NCBI RefSeq assembly: GCF_016863635.1 | Contig: NZ_BOPG01000077.1 | Location: 55,840 to 119,839, forward strand | Origin: Virgisporangium aurantiacum | GTDB taxonomy: Bacteria > Actinomycetota > Actinomycetes > Mycobacteriales > Micromonosporaceae | DNA length: 64,000 bases | Direction of reading: 5' to 3' | Part shown: in pieces, positions 1-8,461 of the stretch | Layout of the letters: each line of letters begins with the position of its first letter | Numbering within the stretch: position 1 is the stretch's first letter | Notes under the pieces: model-generated | Databases searched by the model: none | What the model saw: the letters and a program-made list of their open reading frames with translations, nothing else | Told to the model about the DNA's origin: nothing | Position numbers and translations under genes: made by a program

Positions 1-2
1 TC

Positions 3-1115
3 GTCACCATGTTCCCCGAGCCCGCGGAGCGGGCGAAGGCCATCGGTGTCTACAGCTTCGTCGCCTCCGCCGGCGGCTCGATCGGCCTGCTCGCTGGTGG
101 TGTGCTGACCCAGGCGGTCAACTGGCACTGGATCTTCCTCATCAACGTGCCGATCGGTATCGCGACGGCCGTCGGCGCCCAACGCCTGCTCCCCCGCGAC
201 CCTGATGGCGCCGCCGGCCGCGGCGTGGACGTTCCGGGCGCGGTGCTGATCACCGCTGCCCTGATGCTCGGTGTGTACACCATCGTCGCACCGGCGGCGG
301 AGTACGGCTGGGGTGCCGGCCGCACACAGGCCATGGCCGCCGTCGCGGTAGTGCTGCTGGTCGGCTTCGTAGTGCGCCAGGCAACGGCCGCGTCGCCGCT
401 ACTGCCGCTGCGGATCTTCCGCTCCCGTAACGTCGTGGGCGCCAACCTGATCATGGCGCTGGCCGTGGCCGGCATGTTCGGGATGTTCTTCCTCGGTGTG
501 CTGTACCTGCAGCGGATCCTGGGCTACGACGCCCTCGGTACCGGTCTGGCGTTCCTGCCCACCACCGTGGTGATGGGAGCCCTGTCGCTGCGGTACTCCG
601 AACGGCTGATCACCCGCTTCGGCGCACGGGCGCTGCTACTGCCCGGCCTGGCGCTGATCGCCGCGGGCCTGGCCTGGTTCGCCCGGGTACCGGCCGAGGG
701 CACCTACCTGCTCGACGTGCTGCCGTCGGCGATCCTGCTCGGTACCGGTGTCGGAGTCGCGTTCCCCGCCCTGGCCACGCTCGCCATGTCCGGTGCCACG
801 CCCAGCGACGCCGGTCTGGCCTCAGGACTGGTCAACACCACGACCCAGATCGGCGCCGCGGTCGGCCTCGCCGTTCTCGCGACCGTATCGGCGACGCGCA
901 CCGGCAGCCTCACCGCGCACGGCGCGTCGACCGTCGCCGCACTGACCGGCGGATACCGGTACGCGTTCGGCGTCAGCGCCGCCCTCGTCCTCGCCGCCGC
1001 CGTCGTCGCCGTCACGGTCATGCGAGCCGACCGCGGGCCGGCAGCCGCCGCGACCGCCGACGAAGCCGACCCGTCCGCGGACCCGACGCAGCCGGTTCTG
1101 TGCGAGGTGGCCTGA
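3..1115 (+). CDS. MFS drug transporter, DHA2 family (5' end outside window)
   Basis: Proton-driven multidrug or metabolite exporter of the EmrB/QacA (DHA2, 14-helix) family, in the cytoplasmic membrane. The reading frame is open from base 3, two codons before the first visible ATG, so the start lies outside the window. About 370 residues are visible. They begin in the conserved cytoplasmic loop and helix-5 region (a glycine-rich GGSIGLLAGG stretch followed by WHWIFLINVPIG, typical of the family) and continue through about ten hydrophobic segments. The C-terminus is charged and cytoplasmic. A strong hairpin follows 13 bases after the stop. The substrate cannot be deduced. Family assignment is confident. 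Confidence 0.9.
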   Translation, partial: VTMFPEPAERAKAIGVYSFVASAGGSIGLLAGGVLTQAVNWHWIFLINVPIGIATAVGAQRLLPRDPDGAAGRGVDVPGAVLITAALMLGVYTIVAPAAEYGWGAGRTQAMAAVAVVLLVGFVVRQATAASPLLPLRIFRSRNVVGANLIMALAVAGMFGMFFLGVLYLQRILGYDALGTGLAFLPTTVVMGALSLRYSERLITRFGARALLLPGLALIAAGLAWFARVPAEGTYLLDVLPSAILLGTGVGVAFPALATLAMSGATPSDAGLASGLVNTTTQIGAAVGLAVLATVSATRTGSLTAHGASTVAALTGGYRYAFGVSAALVLAAAVVAVTVMRADRGPAAAATADEADPSADPTQPVLCEVA

Positions 1116-1128
1116 CCCAACCACTCCC

Positions 1129-1162
1129 GAGGCGCCGCCGCTGTCACCAGCGGCGGCGCCTC
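1129..1162 (+). terminator. Intrinsic-type terminator hairpin
   Basis: Perfect 14-bp inverted repeat (GAGGCGCCGCCGCT and its complement) around a 6-base loop, 13 bases downstream of the MFS stop codon. There is no U-tract, as is common in actinomycetes. Confidence 0.8.
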
Positions 1163-1272
1163 ACGTCCGCTCAGCGTCCACCGGTGCCGCCCGTGGGGCG
1201 CACGCCACCGACGGCACCTGTCCCTCCGCCCGCCGCCGTGCGGGAGATCGTCCGCTACGCCCCGGAATAGAG

Positions 1273-1419
1273 GTGGCAGCCGGACGCGCGGGGCGGACGT
1301 TCGTCCTCTCCGACCGCGAGCACGCGGCCCGCTTCGCCGTGCCCGGCTTCGCGCTGGCCGACCGCCTGCGCACGGCCGATGGCGCCGACCCGACCGCCCG
1401 GGTGGTCCAGGCCTACTGA
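1273..1419 (+). pseudogene. Short coding-like tail, possible gene remnant
   Basis: A GTG-initiated frame of 48 codons with GC-rich third positions (product contains FVLSDREHAARFAVPGFAL). It ends at the TGA at 1417-1419. It reads like the C-terminal end of a larger protein whose front is missing, because a TAG lies just upstream. I do not recognise the family. It could also be chance open frame in GC-rich DNA. Confidence 0.25.
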
Positions 1420-1489
1420 ACCCGGCAGCCGGGCCGACCCTCACACGTTCTCCACCGTTCCTCCGCATCGCGTCGTTAGCGTCGGCACC

Positions 1490-1867
1490 GTGGAGCAGCC
1501 GGGACCGGCGCGGTCGACGATGGCGGGACTGTGGGCGTTCACCGTCGGCGGACTCGCCATGGCCATGCTGATGTTCCAGCTGGAACTGGCCTACCACTGG
1601 TCGGATTTCCTCGGCATGCCCGAGGAACAGTGCGCGAACTACTACGGCAACGGCAACGCCGGCCCCTTCGCCTACACGACCTGGGAGTACCTGTTGCCGT
1701 TCCTGGCCTTCGTCTGGGTGATGTCGGTCGCCGTCGAGCAGGGGCTCGCGTCCGCGCGCGCGAACCGGGGCGGGCACGGTCAGGTCGTGCGCGGGGCCTT
1801 GGCGCTCGTCGGTTCGATCGTTCTATCCTGCTGGCTTCCGTGCGGGCTCGCCGTGACGTGCGGTTAG
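1490..1867 (+). CDS. Small integral membrane protein, unknown function
   Basis: About 125 residues from a GTG at 1490; an ATG at 1520 is an alternative. Three hydrophobic segments are predicted: near residues 11-33, 60-85 and 100-122. The middle loop carries the only charged and cysteine-containing stretch (EEQCANYYGNGNAG). The open frame extends upstream to 1379, but that part is proline/arginine-rich and not membrane-like, so I prefer the later start. No family is recognised. It stands alone between the MFS terminator region and the convergent P450 gene. Confidence 0.5.
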   Translation: MEQPGPARSTMAGLWAFTVGGLAMAMLMFQLELAYHWSDFLGMPEEQCANYYGNGNAGPFAYTTWEYLLPFLAFVWVMSVAVEQGLASARANRGGHGQVVRGALALVGSIVLSCWLPCGLAVTCG

Positions 1868-2021
1868 CCCCGACTCCCCATCCACCGAGTCGATCCGGAT
1901 GTGCCGCAGGTCGGACACCAGGCCATCGACGCCCTCAAGATCACACCGCAGTCAGCTACCACAGTCCACAAAGGACACCCGCCGCGACGCCGACCACAGA
2001 TCAGCGACAGAGCCCATTTCC

Positions 2022-2210
2022 GTGAGCGACGACACGCTAATCGCTACTGCCCTCGGTTTCCGGTTGGCTCTGAGGCAGGAGCATCTGCGGTTCGCTCGTG
2101 AGCAGCGGACCAGCATCTACCTCGACCTGTTGACCAGCGTGCGCCTCGAGAACTGCTTCGCGCAGAGGTCGGTATCGACCGGCACCAGAGTGCCCCGGCG
2201 AGTTGAGGAA
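2022..2210 (+). pseudogene. N-terminal fragment of a hypothetical protein
   Basis: From the GTG at 2022 the frame encodes VSDDTLIATALGFRLALRQE and then a basic/acidic helix with REQRTSIYLDLLTSV. That pattern is typical of small actinobacterial proteins with a juxtamembrane coiled coil (compare the complete gene at 31264-31767). Beyond about 2210 the frame only continues as antisense of the P450 gene, so the rest of the protein appears to be lost. Called as a fragment on codon bias and pattern alone. Confidence 0.3.
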
Positions 2211-2234
2211 CGCCTTGCTGACCCGGAGCCCGGC

Positions 2235-3659
2235 TCAGCCGTGGAGGGTCACCCGCACGCGGGAGCTGAGCGGCGGGCTGGTTATGGCGTATCTGTTCCG
2301 CAGTCCACCGTGGAGCGAGGGCAGGCTCAGTGCGTCGCACCGCTGCAACAGCATTGCCAGCGGGAGGACGCCGGTCGCGTACGCCATCTCCTCCCCCGGG
2401 CACTTGCGCCGGCCCTGACCGAACGGCAGGTGAGCCGACCGCTCCCTCGCGGTGAGCGGGTGCGCCAGCAGGTCGGGGTCGAAATGCCGCGCACCCGGAA
2501 AGTACCGGGGATCCCGGTGGGTCGCGTACGGCGAGATCATGAGCTGGTCGCCTGGGGACACGGCGGCGTCGCCCAACCGGTCCGCGCCGACGACGTTCCG
2601 GAAGAAGATCCGGAAGGCCGGCTGGTAGTGCAGCACCGTCTGCCAGAACGCCCGCAGCCGTGGCAGGTCCGCGGTGTCGGCCAGCGTCGGCGGACGACTG
2701 CCCACCACGCCGAGCACCTCGGCTCGGAGCCGCCCGAACGACGGCGGGTCCCTGGCAAGGTACTTCACGGCCCACGCCAGCACCGTCGCGGTGCTGTCGA
2801 AGCCCGCCATGAACAGGGTGAATACCTGGTCGCGGACCTGCCGATCAGTCAGTCCTGTCCCGGTCTGCGGGTCGCCGGCGAACACCAGGTACCCGAGCAG
2901 GTCATCCCTGGGAACGGACGAACTGCGCCGGGCCCGAATCATGGAATACACAAGGTCGTCGAAGGCGGCCATGGCTCGCGCGTAGCGGGCGGCGCCGGGC
3001 ATCCAGCCGGGCAGGAACAGCTGCCCGGCCAACCCCTCGAAGACCGACTGGGCCAGCCAGGCGATCCGACCGGTGTCGGCAGTCTCGCCGAACAGGTACT
3101 CCACCAGCGTCTCGATGCCCAACTGCTTGAACTCGTCGAAGAAATCCACCGGACGGCCGGGGTCGAACCGCGCCATCCGCCGCTGCCACAGGCGCGAACT
3201 CAGCTCGGCGACGGTTGACATATTGGAACGCTGGAACGCCGGGCCCATGAGCTGACGCAGCGTCCGCCACAGCGCCGGATCATTGACCGTGAAAAGCCCC
3301 TCCCCGCCCGCGCTGGCGATCACGCCGTACAGCGGTCCTGCCTTGTCGTAGTTCTCGGCGTTGGTCACCAGCACCCGCCGCACGTGCTCCGGATCGCTGA
3401 CGACCCAGTAGGCCCGCCTTCCGGGCACCGGCAGCCGAACCAGACCACGGCGCCTGACGGCGGCGCCGATGCAGGCGTTCGTGACCGCCGGAAATACGAC
3501 TGTCGGCCCGAAATTGAACGCAGCGAACCTCCCGCGCTTGCCCGGGACAGGACCTGTCGCCATGAACGGGACGTCCTCTCGCACAAACACAGGGGCGGAC
3601 GCATACGCGCCGTCAGTGTAAGCGCGTTCCGCGCGCCGAAGGCTCACGCGGTCGGTCAT
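2235..3659 (-). CDS. Cytochrome P450 lacking the ExxR motif
   Basis: Haem-thiolate enzyme of 474 residues. The haem-binding loop is intact: F413-G-Q-G-R417-R-K-C420-P-G422. The I-helix oxygen-activation motif A285-G-F-D288-S-T290 is present. In the K-helix, where nearly all P450s carry E-x-x-R, this protein has Q340-T-V-L343, so both otherwise near-invariant residues are replaced. Natural P450s without ExxR exist (the Streptomyces CYP157 group is the known case), so this does not prove loss of function. The start at 3659 has no clear Shine-Dalgarno sequence. No ferredoxin gene is adjacent, so redox partner and substrate are unknown. The gene may be monocistronic. Confidence 0.9.
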   Translation of the reverse strand: MTDRVSLRRAERAYTDGAYASAPVFVREDVPFMATGPVPGKRGRFAAFNFGPTVVFPAVTNACIGAAVRRRGLVRLPVPGRRAYWVVSDPEHVRRVLVTNAENYDKAGPLYGVIASAGGEGLFTVNDPALWRTLRQLMGPAFQRSNMSTVAELSSRLWQRRMARFDPGRPVDFFDEFKQLGIETLVEYLFGETADTGRIAWLAQSVFEGLAGQLFLPGWMPGAARYARAMAAFDDLVYSMIRARRSSSVPRDDLLGYLVFAGDPQTGTGLTDRQVRDQVFTLFMAGFDSTATVLAWAVKYLARDPPSFGRLRAEVLGVVGSRPPTLADTADLPRLRAFWQTVLHYQPAFRIFFRNVVGADRLGDAAVSPGDQLMISPYATHRDPRYFPGARHFDPDLLAHPLTARERSAHLPFGQGRRKCPGEEMAYATGVLPLAMLLQRCDALSLPSLHGGLRNRYAITSPPLSSRVRVTLHG

Positions 3660-4517
3660 GAGATGAAGCCAGTTGAAAGTTCACGGGTGTCTGACTAGTG
3701 TTGCCGCGCCGGAACCTCGCCGACAAATCGGGAACCCAGCCATGTCTGACCGTCTGTCACCGGCGGTCGTCAGCGCTACCACGCGCCACCACACCGGAAT
3801 CGACATAGAAAGACGTGGATGGATGATCGGCTGTTGAACCGACGTCCAGCGGGTCGATGATCGGCATTTACGATTTGGGGCGTGCCGACGTGGGAGCAAC
3901 TGGACGAGCTGAGCCGTCTGCCGGACCCGTCCACCCTGCTGTTCGAGACGCGGTCCGGCGCGCCGGCGCAGGGCGAGCCAGGCCGCTGCGAGGCCGTCGG
4001 GCACTGGTCGTTCCATGCGGGCCGGGCCGGCTACACGGTCACGCCGCTCGACACGCGCTCCGGGCACGGCAGTGCCACGTACTGCGGTGACGTGGATGTC
4101 GACGGGCTGGTCTACCAGGTGCACCGGGGGCCACGCCGACGGATCGTGCAGGCGTGGGCAGACAGTCAAGGAGCTTGGCAAGGCAGGTTCGTGCTCGCCG
4201 ACGCGATCTGGGCGGTACCCGTTGCGCCGCAGCCGGAGCCGGTCGACTGTCCGTGGTGCGCGGGAGGCCCGCCGGACACGCTGCGGCTGGCCGGTTCGGG
4301 GCCGGTTGAGGGCATCTTCTCGGTCTGGATGGCCGAGTACGCCGACGGGTCCGGACGCGGGATCGTGATCCAGCACGACCCCGACGACGAGCCATACACG
4401 GTGTGCCTCGAGCCCGCCCACAGCGTCCTGAGGGCTGGCCTGCGCGACTGGACGCTGTCCGACGACGAACTGGCCCTACGGTTCACCGCCCACGCCGCCG
4501 CCCAGGAACTGGAACTA

Positions 4518-4544
4518 GTGGTTCTGCCTGTTAATTCGTCGGTG
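4518..4544. repeat. Left terminal inverted repeat of the IS630-type element
   Basis: Begins GTGGTTCTGCC directly after the TA target. The TAA stop codon of the passenger gene lies inside it, at 4531-4533. Confidence 0.85.
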
Positions 4545-4884
4545 TTGTGTCGGGTAGCCAGGCGGTGGGGTCGTTGAGGTAGAGGCCGCAGGCGCAGTCG
4601 AGGGCTTCTTCGGGGCTGCCGGCGGTGTATCCGTTGGGGAGGGCGGAGTTGTGGTAGCCGTCCTTTGAGGCCAGGTAGATGGCGAACCCCCAGCGGCTGG
4701 CGGTGCCGCCGTAACGCAGCCGGCACAGTGGCAGGACTTGGCCGTCGGGTAGGTGCCCGTCGATGTAGGCGAACTGGCCGTGGAAGCGGACGCCGACGCG
4801 GGCCAGGGCGGGCCAGCGGTCACGGGCGTGTCGGGACAGACGCTGTTGCAGGCTGCTCTTGGTCGATGCCGGTGGTGTCGCCAC
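4531..4884 (-). CDS. Passenger protein of the IS630-type element
   Basis: A 117-residue protein encoded inside the element, downstream of the transposase on the same strand and separated from it by 18 bases. The N-terminal 20 residues are Ser/Thr/Gln-rich. The body contains WPALARVGVRFHGQFAYIDG and LCRLRYGGTASRWGFAIY, suggesting a compact alpha/beta fold. The C-terminus has an ALDCACGLYL segment. I know of no function. Its place inside the inverted repeats, with its stop in the left one, shows it travels with the element. A frame on the same strand covering 4515-4892 is its shadow. Confidence 0.65.
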   Translation of the reverse strand: MATPPASTKSSLQQRLSRHARDRWPALARVGVRFHGQFAYIDGHLPDGQVLPLCRLRYGGTASRWGFAIYLASKDGYHNSALPNGYTAGSPEEALDCACGLYLNDPTAWLPDTTPTN

Positions 4885-4902
4885 CGGCTCATCTTGCCTG
4901 GT

Positions 4903-6129
4903 TCAGGCTGCGACCGCCGATGACGGGATCAGCAGTGGCGCGGCCCGGTGGGCGTCGATCCGTTGGATCAGATCGTCGAGGTCGGCCCGGGTGAACCGCC
5001 AGTTGAACGGGCGGGCGGCGGCGTTGTACCGCGGTTCGAACGCGGTCAGCCGCGCCGCTAACGCGTCGAGGTCGGCGAAGTCGACCGGTTTGATGACCTT
5101 GCGTTGCAGGACCGAGAACACGATCTCGATCTGGTTCAGCCAGCTCGCATGGACCGGCAGGTGGACCAGCGTCGCGGTCGGCCACGCCGTTCGCATCCGG
5201 TCGACCGAGGCTTGCCCGTTGTGCGAGGAGCCGTTGTCGACGATCCAGAACACCCGTTTCGCCGACGCATACGGCTCAGTCGTCATGACCTGCTCCGCCA
5301 GTTCGGCGAACGGGACGATGCCGGTCTTCGGAGCCACCCGGCCGATCAGCTGCGCCCGGTGCACGTCATAGGCGCCGAAGTAGGCGAGCGTGCCGTGCCG
5401 CTCGTACTCAAACTCCACCCGCCGCACCCGCCCCGGCCCGGCCGCGAGCTCGGGGTGGCAGCGCGAGAGCGCCTGAAGTTGGCTCTTCTCATCCGCGGAG
5501 ATCACGAACTCGTCGGCGCCTAACGGTGAGTCGTCCCAGATCCGCTCGTACAGATCCAGCACCCGGGCCGCCTTGGCCGCGAAGTCAGGATCGCGCGGGA
5601 AGATCCACGACCGGTGCCGCCACGGTCTGATCGCGTCTTCGGCCAGCCAGCGACGCACCGTCGAGGCTGACACGCTCACCGCCAGGCCCTCCGCCACCGC
5701 CTGGGCGGCCAGCTCCGCCGAACTCCACCGCGACCACGGGAGCGGATCAGCCACCTGCCGCGCGGCCGGTGGCTGACAGGCCATCGCCTTGACCCCGGCC
5801 ACCACCTCGGCCGGGAACCGGCGCGGCCGGCCCGACCGTGGCCGGTCCTTCAACCCGGCCAACCCCTCGGCGACGAACCGTTTACGCCACTTGCAGACCG
5901 TGTCGACGTCCACACCCAGCCGCTGGGCGATATCCACATTCATCACACCGTCGGCCGCCAGCAACACGATCCGAGCCCTCTGCACCAGCCAGAACGGCGC
6001 GGTATAACCGGCCACCGACGCTTCCAACACCACACGATCGGTGTCAGATAGCACCACCACGAACGGAGAACGACGAGACACCCCAGCCCCCGCCACCAGC
6101 GGACACATGAGGGCTCGGCGCTTCCCCAC
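4903..6129 (-). CDS. IS630-family transposase
   Basis: Cuts and joins the element at TA targets. It has 408 residues from the ATG at 6129; an ATG at 6108 is an alternative. The N-terminal half has two helix-turn-helix segments: about residues 60-85 (ADGVMNVDIAQRLGVDVDTV, then KWRKRF) and about 150-170. The catalytic DDE triad is visible as D213 (ISADEK), D298 (IVDNGSSH) and E335 (LNQIEIVFS), with 36 residues between the last two as expected for the family. No frameshift or stop interrupts it, so the element may be active. Confidence 0.92.
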   Translation of the reverse strand: MGKRRALMCPLVAGAGVSRRSPFVVVLSDTDRVVLEASVAGYTAPFWLVQRARIVLLAADGVMNVDIAQRLGVDVDTVCKWRKRFVAEGLAGLKDRPRSGRPRRFPAEVVAGVKAMACQPPAARQVADPLPWSRWSSAELAAQAVAEGLAVSVSASTVRRWLAEDAIRPWRHRSWIFPRDPDFAAKAARVLDLYERIWDDSPLGADEFVISADEKSQLQALSRCHPELAAGPGRVRRVEFEYERHGTLAYFGAYDVHRAQLIGRVAPKTGIVPFAELAEQVMTTEPYASAKRVFWIVDNGSSHNGQASVDRMRTAWPTATLVHLPVHASWLNQIEIVFSVLQRKVIKPVDFADLDALAARLTAFEPRYNAAARPFNWRFTRADLDDLIQRIDAHRAAPLLIPSSAVAA

Positions 6130-6152
6130 GCCGAGACCAGATCATCAACTTA

Positions 6153-6179
6153 CACCGATGCAATTACCGGCAGGACCAC
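6153..6179. repeat. Right terminal inverted repeat of the IS630-type element
   Basis: Its complement begins GTGGTCCTGCC and matches the left end at 21 of 27 positions. It is followed directly by the second TA. Confidence 0.85.
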
Positions 6180-6393
6180 TAGACGACGTGGATGGTTGGC
6201 TGCGGGTCCATCTCGCGGTCAAGCCAGCCGCGCGGCGTCAGCTCCGGGCCGGCCTGGAGAAGATCCTCCCTCCGTCCACCTGAACCACGCACCTACGGGC
6301 GCCAACGGGTGCCTCTTTCGCGGCAGATCCGCGTACTGCGGGTGGATGCTTCCGGGCTTCGCGGATCTTGCGCTCATCCGGCAGGATCGGCCC

Positions 6394-6717
6394 GTGGACT
6401 GGAACGAGTTGCTGTGGCATACCGAGCGCCGCCTCGGGATGTACGTCGGCCGTCTGCGGTACGACCGTGCGTATTCGATGGTGACCGGATTCGACCTTGC
6501 GCGCGGGCAGGGTGACCTCGCCAGGTTCCAGGTGTGGATGGCTGAACGTCACGGCGACACCGCCCTCGCATGGCCCTCGCTGGTCCTCAAGGAGGTCTTC
6601 GGAAACCGGGCCGGTGAAGAGTCGCTCCGGACCGACGAGGACCACCAGATTGCCATCGAGCACCTCTGTGAGCGCCTACGCGAGTTCCTCAACCTCCCCG
6701 AGAACGACCCTCGATAA
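6394..6717 (+). CDS. Hypothetical protein, 107 aa
   Basis: I prefer the GTG at 6394 (product begins VDWNELLWHTERRLGMYVGR), because the upstream open frame back to 6196 crosses the 3' end of the interrupted gene and is arginine/proline-rich. The protein is soluble and acidic, with an aromatic-rich N-terminus and a C-terminal helix (HLCERLREFLNLPEN). No motif allows a functional assignment. It is followed by the GNAT gene on the same strand after 105 bases. Confidence 0.5.
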   Translation: MDWNELLWHTERRLGMYVGRLRYDRAYSMVTGFDLARGQGDLARFQVWMAERHGDTALAWPSLVLKEVFGNRAGEESLRTDEDHQIAIEHLCERLREFLNLPENDPR

Positions 6718-6822
6718 CGCATACGGTTGGTGCCAGAACTGGATGGCGCGCGCAGCGCGGCATGACAGGATGTTCGGATTGTCCGCAGCGGCCCGTGCGG
6801 CGTTGTTGAAGGAGTGTCGCGG

Positions 6823-7410
6823 ATGATCGAGGTCCACCCCGCGGTGGCGGAACGCTTCGATGACGTTGCCGCGATACTCGCACCGAGGAACCCCGACGCT
6901 CCCAGTTGCTGGTGCCTGAGCTACCGCGTGCCGAACGCGGAGTTCCACTCACTGCGCGGCTCGGCACGCCCGTCACGCCTGCGACGTTACGCCGAAGAGG
7001 GCACGCCGCCCGGGGTTGTCGCATACGTCGACGGCGAGCCGGCCGGCTGGTGTTCGGTGAGCCCACGCGCCAGTCACCACCGGCTCAACCGGTCGCGGAC
7101 GATCCCGACGATCGACGACCTGCCCGTGTGGAGCATCGTCTGCCTGGTCGTCCGCGCCGCGTTCCGGCGGCAGGGACTCGCCCACCACCTGGTGAGCGGG
7201 GCAATCGACTACGCCCGGTCTCAGGGAGCGCCGATGCTCGAGGCGTATCCGGTGGATTCGCGGGCCGGCCGGATCAGCGCATCGCTCGCCTACGTCGGTA
7301 CGACGCACCTGTTCGAGGCCGCCGGCTTCACCCGTGTCACGGAGACCACCTCGAAATCCGGCGGCGCGATCCGCTGGCTCATGCGCCTGGACCTCACAAA
7401 CCACAGCTGA
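6823..7410 (+). CDS. GNAT-family N-acetyltransferase
   Basis: Transfers an acetyl group from acetyl-CoA to an unidentified amine. It has 195 residues from the ATG at 6823, which lies 8 bases after an AAGGAG Shine-Dalgarno sequence. A GTG nine bases upstream overlaps that site and is a poor start. The acetyl-CoA pyrophosphate-binding motif is visible as RRQGLAHHLV (Q-x-x-G-x-A), preceded by the beta-4 strand VWSIVCLVVRAAF. The C-terminus has the usual 'LFEAAGFTRV' terminal strand region. It resembles the subgroup of stand-alone GNATs with a cysteine pair near the N-terminus (CWCLSYRV). Confidence 0.85.
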   Translation: MIEVHPAVAERFDDVAAILAPRNPDAPSCWCLSYRVPNAEFHSLRGSARPSRLRRYAEEGTPPGVVAYVDGEPAGWCSVSPRASHHRLNRSRTIPTIDDLPVWSIVCLVVRAAFRRQGLAHHLVSGAIDYARSQGAPMLEAYPVDSRAGRISASLAYVGTTHLFEAAGFTRVTETTSKSGGAIRWLMRLDLTNHS

Positions 7411-7942
7411 CCAGTGAACCCGCCGGCACGTTGTGGCAGTACGGCGTCGAAGTGCTCGACGAGCCGATCGGGCATGGCCTCGTATCGCACGATGACGGCC
7501 CCGAGCGGGTAGGTCCGGACGGTGACGGTATGCATGCCCGGGCCTCGTGTCTGGGATTGCCGGTCCGAAACGTCGAGCGCCCGTGGGAGCGGATACAGAT
7601 CGGACCCGGCCGGCATGCAGACGGCACCATCACCGGCCCGGCGTACTCGACGATGTGCCGGTAGCGGTTCGCCTCGACTTTCCCGCCATGCGTGACATGG
7701 GCATCAGCGATACGAAGTTCCTCAGACCACTCGACTGATCGGGCCCGGATGCCGCACCGGATCGCGGCCAAATGGATCCGGATGCCAAGATCGCAGTGCG
7801 GCACGGGGACGTGTACCGCGGCCGCCCTTCCGTGACAGCCGAAGCTGACGACGTTCCCCATTCGTTGCGCCCGGATGCAGCAGTTCGGACCCGGGCCGCG
7901 TTCAGTAGGGCATGGGAGAACACCGGCGGGGGAGGCGACTCG
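7411..7942. other. Intergenic region with a possible decayed minus-strand gene
   Basis: No intact gene is seen. On the minus strand, two frames show coding-like third positions: one around 7600-7830 (product with VEANRYRHIVEYAGPVMV) and another from an ATG at 7535 downward (MHTVTVRTYPLGAVIVRYEA). The shift between frames and the run-in to the antisense of the GNAT gene suggest a relic. The last part holds the Shine-Dalgarno sequence of the sigma factor gene (GGGGGAGG near 7928). Confidence 0.3.
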
Positions 7943-8461
7943 ATGGACGCTGAGATTCGCCATGACTTTGTCACGTACGTCCAGGCGCGTTCCCCGGTCC
8001 TGTTCCGCATGGCGATGGCGATCACCGGACACCGCGAGCAGGCGGAAGATCTCCTCCAGATCGCGCTGATGCAGGCGTTGCGGCACTGGTCGCGGATCCG
8101 CGGCGACGACGCCGACGCGTACGTGCGTCGCATCATGTACCGGCAGTACATCAGCTGGTGGCGCCGGCCGATGCACCGGCGGGAACTGTCCACCGATCGT
8201 CTTCCGGAATCACCCGCAGGAGGTGACGAACCCGCCCGGGTGGACAACGGCCTGGCGTTGCACGCGGCGCTGCGCCGGCTGGCCCCCAAGTACCGGGCGG
8301 TGCTGGTGCTGCGCTATTTCGAGGACCTGCCGGATGCCCAGATCGCCGAGATCCTCGGCTGCCGGCTCAGCACGGTGCGCAGCCAAGCCGCCCGCGCGCT
8401 GGCGAAGCTGCGCACGCTCTGCCCGGACATCGACACGTTGACCCTGGAGGAGATCCGCTGA
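7943..8461 (+). CDS. SigE-family ECF RNA polymerase sigma factor
   Basis: A 172-residue alternative sigma factor. Region 2 spans about residues 10-80 (SPVLFRMAMAITGHREQAEDLLQ, then AYVRRIMYRQYISWWRR) and sigma-4 about residues 108-160 (LRRLAPKYRAVLVLRYFEDL, then EILGCRLSTVRSQAARAL as the recognition helix). The ATG at 7943 follows a GGGGGAGG site; the upstream 57 codons in frame are not sigma-like. Its TGA overlaps the ATG of the next gene by one base, so the two are co-translated, as in sigma/membrane-partner pairs. Confidence 0.9.
   Translation: MDAEIRHDFVTYVQARSPVLFRMAMAITGHREQAEDLLQIALMQALRHWSRIRGDDADAYVRRIMYRQYISWWRRPMHRRELSTDRLPESPAGGDEPARVDNGLALHAALRRLAPKYRAVLVLRYFEDLPDAQIAEILGCRLSTVRSQAARALAKLRTLCPDIDTLTLEEIR

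Larger units (their letters stand above)
4518..6179 (-). mobile_element. IS630-family insertion sequence with passenger ORF
   Basis: A 1662-bp element bounded by imperfect 27-bp terminal inverted repeats (21 of 27 positions match) and flanked by a TA dinucleotide on each side (4516-4517 and 6180-6181), the hallmark target duplication of IS630/Tc1-mariner elements. It holds a full-length transposase gene and a small gene between the transposase and the left end. The host reading frame is still intact on both sides, so the insertion is probably recent. Confidence 0.92.
3882..6283 (+). pseudogene. Hypothetical gene split by the IS630-type element
   Basis: The gene starts at GTG 3882 and runs 212 codons to the CTA at 4515-4517. 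The element occupies 4518-6179. If it is removed with one copy of the TA target, the frame resumes exactly at GAC 6182 and runs 33 codons to the TGA at 6281-6283, giving a 245-residue protein. The 5' part contains a WCAGGPPDTLRL segment with one CxxC-like pair and mixed beta-rich sequence. The restored 3' part (WLRVHLAVKPAARRQLRAGL) looks like an amphipathic helix. I do not recognise the family. The truncated 5' product would carry a foreign tail of about 19 residues read from the element. Confidence 0.8.

Noticed and set aside
1899..3218. Plus-strand open frame of 439 codons across the P450 gene
   Set aside because: It lies antisense to the P450 with no family pattern; only its first ~60 codons (2022-2210) look coding.
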